The notes beneath the pieces are model-generated. The model searched no databases and had not been told where the DNA came from. It saw nothing but the letters and a program-made list of their open reading frames with translations. Source: Alphaproteobacteria bacterium UBA6324 (GTDB taxonomy: Bacteria > Pseudomonadota > Alphaproteobacteria > CAAGCB01 > CAG-977). Taken from it: a stretch of 64,000 nucleotides of DNA. Each line of letters opens with the position of its first letter. Within the stretch, counting starts at the first letter, position 1. The position numbers and the translations under genes were made by a program. Where the stretch lies: NCBI GenBank assembly GCA_002439085.1, contig DJSW01000030.1:37599-101598 (forward strand). The letters run 5' to 3'. Positions 57,344 to 64,000 of this stretch are shown piece after piece.

Positions 57344-59701
57344 ATGGCTGATAAAATAAACCTCGGACTTCCCGAACACACGGCGAACGAAGCTTTTCCC
57401 GAAAAGGCGCGCGACGACACGGCGGCGCGTGAACGGCGGTTTGCGGACGGTTTTGTCAAATTCACACAAAAAAATGATAAGAACAACGCCACGAACGTTG
57501 CGCAAAGCATGGGCGATCTGCTTTCCGATTACCGGCGTCAGGGATTAAGTCCGGAAGAGATCAAGTCAAAAATGGCGGATATCATGTCTGTCGCTTATGA
57601 TATGGGGATTGAGCAAGGGGTTGACGCCGATCATTTGAAACAGACAATCAAACAGTTTGAACAGCGGTTCAATGCCGCATTGGACGGATCGGAACACGCT
57701 GCGGAACAGGCGACCGTGAAGGCGACGCGTTTGGATGACAAAGCGAATGCCGGCGCAAAATTGGGGTTGGAAAACGTCAAAGACGCCGAATATGAAGACG
57801 TGACGAACGATCCCGCCTATGTGAATGCGGAAAATGTGTCCGCCGACCGCGGCAATTCTGCGCCTGAGAATGTGAAATCGGATTCCGGCGACGCCGAATA
57901 TGTTGATTACGAGGATGCTCCGAGTGTTGCTGAAGCCGTTGAGGCCGAAGAAAATACGGCGGACGCCAAGGTTGATGACGAATACGCCGACGAAGGCAAC
58001 GAATCGAAGACGGCGGATGCCAACGACGGCAATGACAATGGCGGAAACAATACTGTTCCGCCTGCCGGAAACGCCGACGAAGGCAACGCGGCCGAGCAGG
58101 CCGACGGCGGATTTACAATGGCGGCGGATGACGGCAACGCCAACACTAACGACAATACGGCGGACAATGCGAACGCCGGCACGGCGGGGAAAACAGCGGC
58201 AAGAACGGCGGGCAAGGCGGACAGCGGCGATTTGCTGGCGCAAATGATGGATACGGCGTTCAAAAACCGGTATATGATGGTTGAAGACGTGAACAACGAT
58301 CCCAATCACCTTTGCCCGTTCGGCCAGCTGAAATCCAACACGGTCAAGGACGAATCGGACGACAAGGACGATCCGCGCGTTTCCATGCAGTTGAATACCG
58401 GCGCGACGTTGGTCAACCGTCCGAATCGCGTTCACATCAAATACACCACCAAAGTGGATTACGACGAAGGCGGCAACGAAATCCGTTCGCCGCAGGTTTC
58501 GTTTGAAGATTGCATGGCCGCCGTCCGTTTGGGGATGGAAAAGGGGTGGACTTCGGCGACTTTGAACGGTCCCGACGCGTATAAGGAACAGATGTATCTG
58601 GCCATGCGCGCCATGGGGATGAAAGTCGTCGGTTATCAGCCGTCGGCCGAATTGCAGAAGCAAGGCGACGAATTGGCCGCGCAGTATGTCGCCGACCGCC
58701 GCCACGCCGATTTCACGGATCAGCGTTATCCCGCCATCAGCGCGCAGTGCAAGGCCGACGGTTTGTCGAAGCCGGAAAAGATCGGCGAATCGTTCGTCAA
58801 CAAAATGAACGATATGGACGGCATGAGATACGATCCGGCCGAAGAGGAAGTGAAGTTGACGAAAGACGGCAACTATACCGTGACCACATACCAGAACGAC
58901 GGTGAGGGCAATACGTCCAAATCAACGGTGACTTACGGTTTCGGCGGTCGAGTGGTGTCCAACGCCAGCGACGGGAATAAGGGAACGGAAAACTCTGAAG
59001 CCGAAAATACAAGTGTCGGAAATGCCGGAGCTGAGAATGGCGGAACGGAAAATACAGACGCCGAAAATACGGGTACGGAGAACGCCGGAGCTGAGAATGT
59101 CGAAGACGAGAATGCCGGCAACGAAACCGTTGAGCAACCTCAGCCTGTCAACCTGAACGATGAAGAAACGTCGCACGTTGAACCGACGGCGGAAAATGTC
59201 GGCAATGAAACCGTCGAGCAGCCTCAGCCCGTCAATCTGAACGACGAAGAAACGCCGCACGTTGAACCGACGGCGGAAAACCAAGCGGAAACGACGGCGT
59301 TACCCGCGACGATCGATAAGGAATCCGGCGCGCGTTCTGTCGAAACGCCGAATTTGCCCGCGACGATTGACAAGGGCGGCAATACAAACGAAGCCCCGGA
59401 GCAGGTTCCGCCCGTCAAAGGCGCGGAAAACAACCTGCCTGTTCCCGTGACGGCTAAAGTCAGGGCGCAGCTGGCTATTGAAGCGGGCGGCGCGACGACG
59501 GCTTTGGCCAAAACGGATCCGGTTATGGCGCGGCAGATGGCGACGCAGGTTGCGGCGACCAAAGGCATTGCCAACAGGTTGCGGGTTGTCGGGCAGATCG
59601 CGAACCGCGCCAAAGGCAATAACACGCAGTTGGCGTTGACGCAGCATCATCAACAGGAAACGGCGATCGCCCGCGCGTCGCAAAAAGACAAAACGAAATA
59701 G
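57344..59701 (+). CDS. Large acidic repeat protein with an LPD7-like module, function unknown
   Basis: 785 residues, soluble, no signal peptide or membrane helix, very acidic and rich in Asn, Ala and Glu. The N-terminal 115 residues look helical. Residues 115-300 and 545-660 are low-complexity, the latter with many AEN/TEN steps and a 28-residue tandem repeat. The folded centre is about 300-530; inside it residues 392-433 (AVRLGMEKGW ... MGMKVVGYQP) fit the pattern of LPD7-type domains found in large polyvalent proteins of mobile elements. The C-terminal 100 residues are Ala/Gln-rich and basic. The ribosome site is GAAAGGAGAAC. It is followed 68 bases later by another gene with a similar module. 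I cannot assign a function. Confidence 0.7.
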   Translation: MADKINLGLPEHTANEAFPEKARDDTAARERRFADGFVKFTQKNDKNNATNVAQSMGDLLSDYRRQGLSPEEIKSKMADIMSVAYDMGIEQGVDADHLKQTIKQFEQRFNAALDGSEHAAEQATVKATRLDDKANAGAKLGLENVKDAEYEDVTNDPAYVNAENVSADRGNSAPENVKSDSGDAEYVDYEDAPSVAEAVEAEENTADAKVDDEYADEGNESKTADANDGNDNGGNNTVPPAGNADEGNAAEQADGGFTMAADDGNANTNDNTADNANAGTAGKTAARTAGKADSGDLLAQMMDTAFKNRYMMVEDVNNDPNHLCPFGQLKSNTVKDESDDKDDPRVSMQLNTGATLVNRPNRVHIKYTTKVDYDEGGNEIRSPQVSFEDCMAAVRLGMEKGWTSATLNGPDAYKEQMYLAMRAMGMKVVGYQPSAELQKQGDELAAQYVADRRHADFTDQRYPAISAQCKADGLSKPEKIGESFVNKMNDMDGMRYDPAEEEVKLTKDGNYTVTTYQNDGEGNTSKSTVTYGFGGRVVSNASDGNKGTENSEAENTSVGNAGAENGGTENTDAENTGTENAGAENVEDENAGNETVEQPQPVNLNDEETSHVEPTAENVGNETVEQPQPVNLNDEETPHVEPTAENQAETTALPATIDKESGARSVETPNLPATIDKGGNTNEAPEQVPPVKGAENNLPVPVTAKVRAQLAIEAGGATTALAKTDPVMARQMATQVAATKGIANRLRVVGQIANRAKGNNTQLALTQHHQQETAIARASQKDKTK
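59114..59281 (+). repeat. Two tandem 84-base units inside the acidic repeat protein gene
   Basis: Units 59,114-59,197 and 59,198-59,281 encode nearly identical 28-residue blocks (NETVEQPQPVNLNDEET, then HVEPTAEN). The DNA copies differ mostly at third codon positions, so the duplication is not brand new and the protein sequence is being held. Confidence 0.9.
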
Positions 59702-59769
59702 CTTGAGCCGGAACGCCCGATTGATTTCGGGCGTTCTTTTTTTACACACTTGAACAGCGGAACGAAGCC

Positions 59770-61059
59770 ATGACGCAGAACAAAGACCGAAAAAAGGACG
59801 CGAAACCGGAAAAAAAAGCCCCGTCCAAGGATTTGAACCGGATTTTGGGCGCGTGGGAACGTTTGATGAAAGAACAAACGGAAATCGCCGGCCGCAGCAG
59901 AAAAAGCAAAACGGCGGGGCAGATTTCTTCCGTCGGCATTGTCAGGGATGAAAACGGCAACGCTTCCGTTCAAGTCGCTTTGGTCGGCGGGGGAAAAGTG
60001 ATGGACGCCGGTGATCGGCGCGACGCTTTTCAGTCGATGATTCCGCAGAAAAGCATAAACATCGGCCGGATCATTTCGCTGTTGAACGCCGTCCGGCTGT
60101 ACGGGTACGATGCCGTCGCGGCGGGGTTGTCGCCGGAAATGAAAGCCTTGTTGTTAAAGGCGTGCGAACGGTGCGGCATATCGCTGTCCGGAAATCCGAA
60201 AACGGCGCGCGTCAACACGTCGAACCTTTACGGCGACCGTGATGTTCCCGCGTTTTCCAAAGATGTCGGAAACGGCGGCGTGAAAGAGCGGGACGCCGCT
60301 TGGCAAATGCCGTGGCCGGAAGGTTCCATCGCCACGCCGTCGGCTTTGAAAATGGCGGCGCAAGAACAGAAAATGCGCAATGAAAGCTATTTGAAATTCG
60401 TTTTGGATCGCGCCAAAGAACGTGTGAAACAGGAATATTTCGACCGGTTGGTTCAACAGGCGGGGGCGATCGGGCGGGCGCAGGCCAAAGGCGAACCTTT
60501 GACCGCCGAACAGAAAAACGTTTTGGCTTTGGTGGAAAAGATGGGGCTGGGATCGGAACGGCCGACGGAAAAGCAGACGCGGGAACGTGAAAAATTCCCC
60601 CTTAAGAAGTTGCCGGAGGATTTGCATAAAAAGCTGCACGAGGAAATCGACCGCTATGAAACGATTTGCAAAGCCAAGAATATAGCCGCCGACTATGTTT
60701 GTCACAAACACTTGCACGATTTGGAATGCGGATGCGATTGTTGCTATTCGGCGGAGGATTTGGCGCGCGAGGCCGCGGGGCATTTGCCGCCCGCCAAAGA
60801 ACGCAGGGGCGACAATTTGCGCCAAGCGGTGGAAAACCTTTCGGAAAGATTGGCCGAAAAACGGGCGGAGCGAAAGGAAAACAGAAAGGCGCGGCGGCAA
60901 AAATTAAGTCAGCTGATGACCAAAATCATGACGGCGGAATCGCCCAAGCAGGGGTTGCATATGGTCTTGCGGCAGATCAAGCCGTCGCCCGCGCGAACCG
61001 GATTCGCCGAAAACGCCGTCATCCGCGAAATGATGACGCGGCGGCAGAATCAGCGATAA
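59770..61059 (+). CDS. Basic protein with LPD7-like module and Cys/His cluster, function unknown
   Basis: 429 residues, soluble, rich in Lys and Arg at both ends. Residues 107-143 (AVRLYGYDA ... CGISLSGNP) repeat the pattern of the module in the preceding gene: AVRL, an aromatic, a proline turn, Lys-x3-Leu-x-Ala, Gly, and Gly-x-x-Pro. A helical middle (about 195-300) is followed by a compact Cys/His cluster at residues 311-325 (CHKHLHDLECGCDCC), a likely zinc site, and a basic coiled-coil-like stretch (SERLAEKRAERKENRKARR). A DNA- or RNA-binding role would fit the charge but is not shown. It directly follows the acidic protein and converges on nth. Confidence 0.7.
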   Translation: MTQNKDRKKDAKPEKKAPSKDLNRILGAWERLMKEQTEIAGRSRKSKTAGQISSVGIVRDENGNASVQVALVGGGKVMDAGDRRDAFQSMIPQKSINIGRIISLLNAVRLYGYDAVAAGLSPEMKALLLKACERCGISLSGNPKTARVNTSNLYGDRDVPAFSKDVGNGGVKERDAAWQMPWPEGSIATPSALKMAAQEQKMRNESYLKFVLDRAKERVKQEYFDRLVQQAGAIGRAQAKGEPLTAEQKNVLALVEKMGLGSERPTEKQTREREKFPLKKLPEDLHKKLHEEIDRYETICKAKNIAADYVCHKHLHDLECGCDCCYSAEDLAREAAGHLPPAKERRGDNLRQAVENLSERLAEKRAERKENRKARRQKLSQLMTKIMTAESPKQGLHMVLRQIKPSPARTGFAENAVIREMMTRRQNQR

Positions 61060-61063
61060 AGGT

Positions 61064-61702
61064 TTAAACGCCGTTTTTCTGGCACAGGTCGGCAACGGGG
61101 CACGCGGCGCAATCCGGTTTTTTCGCCGTGCAGACGTAACGGCCGTGCAGCACCAGCCAATGGGAAACGTATTTCAAATCGTCGTCCGGAACGACGCCTT
61201 TGACGGCCTTTCCCAGATTTTTTTCGACCTCGAGCGGGGTTTTGCCCCCGGCTATTCCCGTCCGGTTGCCCAGCCGGAAAACGTGCGTGTCAACGCCGAA
61301 CGTCGGCGCGCCGTAATATGTGTTTAAAAAAACGTTCGCCGTTTTCCGTCCGACGCCGGCCAGTTTTTGCAGTTCGTCAAAGTCCGCCGGAATGGTGCCG
61401 CCGTACTTTTCGACCAGATCGCGAGACAGCGCGATGATGTTTTTGGCTTTGGAATTGAACAGGCCGATCGACCGGATGATTTTTTTGACGTTTTCTTCGC
61501 CCAATTCCAGCATTTTTTCGGGCGTCGGCGCGGATTTGAACAATTCGGGCGTGACTTTGTTGACGTTTTTATCCGTCGTTTGCGCCGACAAAACGATCGC
61601 CACCAGCAGGGAATAGGGCGAATCGTAGTTCAATTCGCATTTCGGTTCGGGATTTTTTTCCTTTAAACGGGCGAAAAAAGCCCTGATATCCGCCGGTTTC
61701 AT
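61064..61702 (-). CDS. nth: Endonuclease III
   Basis: A 212-residue bifunctional DNA glycosylase/AP lyase for oxidised pyrimidines. The helix-hairpin-helix with catalytic Lys is LAGVGRKTANVFLN, the catalytic Asp is in GVDTHVFRLGNR, and the C-terminal 4Fe-4S site has Cys spaced C-x6-C-x2-C-x5-C (VCTAKKPDCAACPVADLC). The start is MKPADIRAFF; a longer frame upstream overlaps the kinase gene and is unlike the family. It follows the kinase-like gene by four bases. Confidence 0.97.
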   Translation of the reverse strand: MKPADIRAFFARLKEKNPEPKCELNYDSPYSLLVAIVLSAQTTDKNVNKVTPELFKSAPTPEKMLELGEENVKKIIRSIGLFNSKAKNIIALSRDLVEKYGGTIPADFDELQKLAGVGRKTANVFLNTYYGAPTFGVDTHVFRLGNRTGIAGGKTPLEVEKNLGKAVKGVVPDDDLKYVSHWLVLHGRYVCTAKKPDCAACPVADLCQKNGV

Positions 61703-61706
61703 CGCT

Positions 61707-62582
61707 TTAAAATCCGAAGCGCGACAACACGGCGTCAATGCGTCCCAAACATTCCGCGCCGAACAGTTTGACGCGCAGCAACATCGGGTACAGGTTGTAG
61801 ATGCTTTGCCGGTATTCAAAAAATCCGGATCGGAACGGGCGCAATTCGTTGTATTTGTCGAAAAACACCTTTGTCAGCGAATGTTGTTCGCCGGCAAAAA
61901 CGAATTCAAATTCAGGATCGCCGAAGTAAATCGCGGGATCGACGAACGCTTTGATCCGTCCGTGGTGGCACAGAACCGTGCTGGAACGGATGTCGCCGTG
62001 CAGCAAAGCCGGTTTCGGCGGTTCGTCCAGATAGGCGTCCGTTTTTTCCGCGAACCGTTCAATCCTGCTCATCATTTCAACGGGCAAGTTGCCGCTGTCC
62101 AGCGCTTGGCGCGCCATGTAAAGCAAGCGGTTCTGCGTGAAAAAGGGAACCCATTTTTCGCTTTTCGCGTTGGGTTGGCGGACGCCGCCGCGCAGGGTGT
62201 CGTAATCGAAGCCGAAAGCGTCCGAAGTGATATCGTGCAGATTTGCCAGATGTTCGGCGGCCTGCGGTTCGGAATCGACGCCCAGCGTCCCGTCGGCGAT
62301 AATGTATTCGTGCACCAGGGCGTCCGGCCCCGAATAGTACAATTCGGGCACGGGCAGGCGCGTGTGCCGCTGCAGGTATTCCATGGTCGCGCCTTCGACC
62401 GCCAGATCGCCCGAAGCGTCCTTGGGCAATTTGACGACGACTTGCGTCCCGTCGGACAGCACGACGATTTTGGCGTCGGCGAAACCGCCGGCCAACGTCG
62501 CGACGGATACGATCAGCTTGCCCGTCGAACGTTCGACGATGCGCGTGACCGGTCCGGACAACGGATTGTTTTCAACCTGCAT
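61707..62582 (-). CDS. Fructosamine/ketosamine-3-kinase-like protein
   Basis: A 291-residue protein of the fructosamine-kinase branch of the aminoglycoside-phosphotransferase fold. An ATP-binding Lys is in TQVVVKLPKDA, the catalytic loop is ALLHGDIRSSTVL, and the metal-binding motif is FVDPAIYFGDPEFEF, matching FN3K's HGDLWxGN and DPAxxxGxxE. Such enzymes phosphorylate sugar-derived lysine adducts so that they fall off proteins. Its start overlaps the phosphatase gene by 11 bases, a pairing of FN3K-like and low-molecular-weight phosphatase genes that I recall as common. Confidence 0.82.
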   Translation of the reverse strand: MQVENNPLSGPVTRIVERSTGKLIVSVATLAGGFADAKIVVLSDGTQVVVKLPKDASGDLAVEGATMEYLQRHTRLPVPELYYSGPDALVHEYIIADGTLGVDSEPQAAEHLANLHDITSDAFGFDYDTLRGGVRQPNAKSEKWVPFFTQNRLLYMARQALDSGNLPVEMMSRIERFAEKTDAYLDEPPKPALLHGDIRSSTVLCHHGRIKAFVDPAIYFGDPEFEFVFAGEQHSLTKVFFDKYNELRPFRSGFFEYRQSIYNLYPMLLRVKLFGAECLGRIDAVLSRFGF

Positions 62583-63063
62583 GGCGTCCTTTCCGTATGT
62601 GATCCAAAAGCCCCCGACACGCCGATTCGATCATGTCGAACACGTTTTGGAAACCTTCGCTTCCCCCGTAATAAGGGTCGGGGACATCCTTTAATCCGAA
62701 ACGCGGCGCAAATCGCATCATCAATTCCAGCCCCGCCCTGTCATGATCCGGCGAAAACGCCGGACGCATTTCTTCGAGAGCCGCCAAATGCGACGAATCC
62801 AGAGCGACGATCAAGTCAAAATCCTTGAAGTCGTCCCGAACCACTTTCCTTGCGCGAAGGGACCGGATGTCCACACCGTTATCCAAGGCTGTTTCAACGG
62901 CTCTGGCGTCCGGCGGGTCGCCGGCGTGCCAACCGCTGATTCCCGCCGAATCCACCAGAATTTCGTCCCCCAGACCCGCCTTTTCAACCAGCTGTTTGAA
63001 AACGCCTTCGGCCGTCGGGGATCGGCAAATGTTACCGGTGCATACGAACAGGACTTTAAACAT
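62572..63063 (-). CDS. Low-molecular-weight protein-tyrosine-phosphatase
   Basis: A 163-residue cytoplasmic phosphatase. The P-loop is VCTGNICRSPTAE (Cys8, Arg14, Ser15) and the general-acid motif is VPDPYYGGSEGF, so it should be active on phosphotyrosine, possibly on sugar-derived phosphates. The start at MFKVLF is the usual family start; an in-frame ATG ten codons upstream is less likely. It leads the three-gene run to the kinase-like gene and nth, and is divergent from the BI-1 family gene. Confidence 0.92.
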   Translation of the reverse strand: MFKVLFVCTGNICRSPTAEGVFKQLVEKAGLGDEILVDSAGISGWHAGDPPDARAVETALDNGVDIRSLRARKVVRDDFKDFDLIVALDSSHLAALEEMRPAFSPDHDRAGLELMMRFAPRFGLKDVPDPYYGGSEGFQNVFDMIESACRGLLDHIRKGRHAG

Positions 63064-63118
63064 ACTTTGATGAAAGCATAAAAAGGTTAACAAAGCTTAA
63101 AGCGGGGCGGACTCTTGA

Positions 63119-63147
63119 TTGTCTGGTTTTCGGGATTATTTTATGCT
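63119..63147 (+). promoter_or_regulatory. Candidate promoter of the BI-1 family gene
   Basis: TTGTCT (63,119-63,124) and TATGCT (63,142-63,147) are 17 bases apart, about 40 bases before the start codon. Confidence 0.45.
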
Positions 63148-63188
63148 ATATGTAAAAAACAAGTTTTAATTATGGGAGTGGAAAAACC

Positions 63189-63920
63189 ATGGATTTTGGC
63201 ACAAACAGGGACACTGTCGTTTCCCGTTCAACCGCCGTTGAAATCGACGAAGGTCTGCGTCAGTATATGCTGAAGGTCTATAACTATATGACCATCGGTT
63301 TGTTGATCACCGCGGGCGTCAGCTATCTGCTGTCGCACACGCCGATGGGATTCTTTTTCTTTTCGCAAGAAACCATGCAGCCGAACGCGTTGGGGTGGAT
63401 CGCCATCATCGCGCCGCTGGCGTTGGTGTTTATGATCGGCTCCGCCGTCACATCCGGAAACGCGGCCAGAGCGTTTGCTTTGTTTGTCATATATTCGGCC
63501 GTTATGGGGATTTCCCTGACATCGATTTTCTGGGTTTACACGGGAACCAGCATTCTGCGCGTGTTCCTGATCACCGCCGGAATGTTTTTGGGGATGAGTT
63601 TGTACGGCTATACGACCAAACGCGATTTGACCGGTGTCGGGTCGTTCATGTTCATGGGGCTGATCGGGTTGATTTTGGCGTCGATCGTCAACATCTTCGT
63701 TCAAAGCACGTCGCTGGACCTGACGCTGTCCGTCGCGGGCGTCGCGATTTTCGTCGGGCTGACGGCGTGGGACACGTGGAAAATCCGCGAAATCTACAAT
63801 TCCGGCGACACGGAAAACGCGATGACGAGCAAAGCGATTTTCGGCGCGCTGGATATGTATCTGGATTTCATCAACCTGTTCATTTACCTGTTGCGCTTTT
63901 TCGGCGACCGCCGGAACTGA
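63189..63920 (+). CDS. BI-1/YccA-family membrane protein
   Basis: A 243-residue inner-membrane protein of the Bax-inhibitor-1 family with seven hydrophobic segments and the family core GMSLYGYTTKRDLTGVGSF. The C-terminal segment has the conserved Asp pair region (TAWDTWKIREIY and ALDMYLDFINLFIYLLR). Bacterial relatives act as pH-sensitive calcium-leak channels or interact with the FtsH protease. The ribosome site GGGAGTGG precedes the ATG. It is followed by a strong terminator. Confidence 0.93.
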   Translation: MDFGTNRDTVVSRSTAVEIDEGLRQYMLKVYNYMTIGLLITAGVSYLLSHTPMGFFFFSQETMQPNALGWIAIIAPLALVFMIGSAVTSGNAARAFALFVIYSAVMGISLTSIFWVYTGTSILRVFLITAGMFLGMSLYGYTTKRDLTGVGSFMFMGLIGLILASIVNIFVQSTSLDLTLSVAGVAIFVGLTAWDTWKIREIYNSGDTENAMTSKAIFGALDMYLDFINLFIYLLRFFGDRRN

Positions 63921-63943
63921 GGGTAAAACGAACGACAAACGAT

Positions 63944-63972
63944 AAAAAACGGGGCGATCGCTCCGTTTTTTT
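63944..63972 (+). terminator. Intrinsic terminator after the BI-1 family gene
   Basis: AAAAAACGGGGCG (63,944-63,956) and CGCTCCGTTTTTT (63,959-63,971) pair almost fully with a two-base centre, ending in T. Confidence 0.85.
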
Positions 63973-63981
63973 GTATTCTTG

Positions 63982-64000
63982 CCCCCCCCCCCCCCCCCCC
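63982..64000. repeat. Run of 19 C at the window end
   Basis: The last 19 bases are all C. This is unlike anything else in the window and is more likely a sequencing or assembly end artefact than biology. Confidence 0.85.

Noticed and set aside
57566..58705. Minus-strand open frame opposite the acidic repeat protein
   Set aside because: The hydrophobic Val/Phe/Ile translation mirrors the acidic codons of the real gene; no start signal.

Overview
The window looks like the chromosome of a Gram-negative alphaproteobacterium, probably an anaerobic or host-associated one. Pointers to the class are the large NAD-type glutamate dehydrogenase, a CarD-type regulator, the divergent rne / amiC-mrcA-prfB arrangement, a family-4/5-type uracil-DNA glycosylase without the usual iron-sulfur cysteines, and a TPR lipoprotein coupled to ispE. 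KdsB, an RND pump and many lipobox proteins indicate an LPS-bearing outer membrane. The sodium-pumping decarboxylase OadGAB beside NhaA suggests a sodium cycle and fermentative life; the gut habitat is my inference. No rRNA, tRNA, CRISPR array, prophage or complete insertion sequence was found.

Layout. 1-7.6 kb: tail of glutamate dehydrogenase, an odd lipobox-bearing RluA-like protein, carD behind an inverted-repeat promoter, a membrane protein, a lone InsA-like zinc-ribbon/HTH gene in an AT-rich pocket, uracil-DNA glycosylase, TPR lipoprotein and ispE. 7.6-12.5 kb: RND efflux pair and a hexapeptide acetyltransferase. 12.6-21.7 kb: on the minus strand amiC-mrcA-prfB-lipoprotein-hydrolase (cell wall plus release factor 2, the latter needing a +1 frameshift), and divergently rne. 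21.7-24.6 kb: MIF-like tautomerase, lipoprotein, histidine phosphatase, LysR regulator and a stand-alone LuxR-type HTH. 24.7-32.4 kb: nhaA, two coupled TPR-methyltransferases and oadGAB, all on the minus strand. 32.6-40.3 kb: thymidine kinase, an STT3-like membrane glycosyltransferase, a DUF2157/DUF4401/GDYXXLXY-type operon and two unknown envelope proteins. 40.3-48.1 kb: cysK with a cysteine-rich leader ORF and a divergent Rrf2 regulator, rimO, HAD hydrolase, kdsB, a chagasin-like inhibitor, MATE exporter, an orphan response regulator and sufE. 48.1-57.2 kb: esterase, rpmI-rplT-pheS-pheT, a YczE-like membrane protein, lipoprotein, gap and pgk. 57.3-61.1 kb: an accessory pair of large unrecognised proteins. 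61.1-64 kb: nth, fructosamine-kinase-like protein, low-molecular-weight phosphatase and a BI-1 family protein, ending in a run of C.

The two most interesting places are these. (1) 41,216-41,390, minus strand: a 43-codon ORF with nine cysteine codons lies directly before cysK, followed by an intrinsic-terminator hairpin, and its last codons can pair with the terminator's 5' arm. This is the layout of a cysteine attenuator, although the peptide also looks like an exported cysteine-rich peptide. (2) 57,344-61,059: two adjacent genes, one acidic and repeat-rich and one basic with a Cys/His cluster, appear to share the same roughly 40-residue module resembling LPD7-type domains. Their function is unknown to me.
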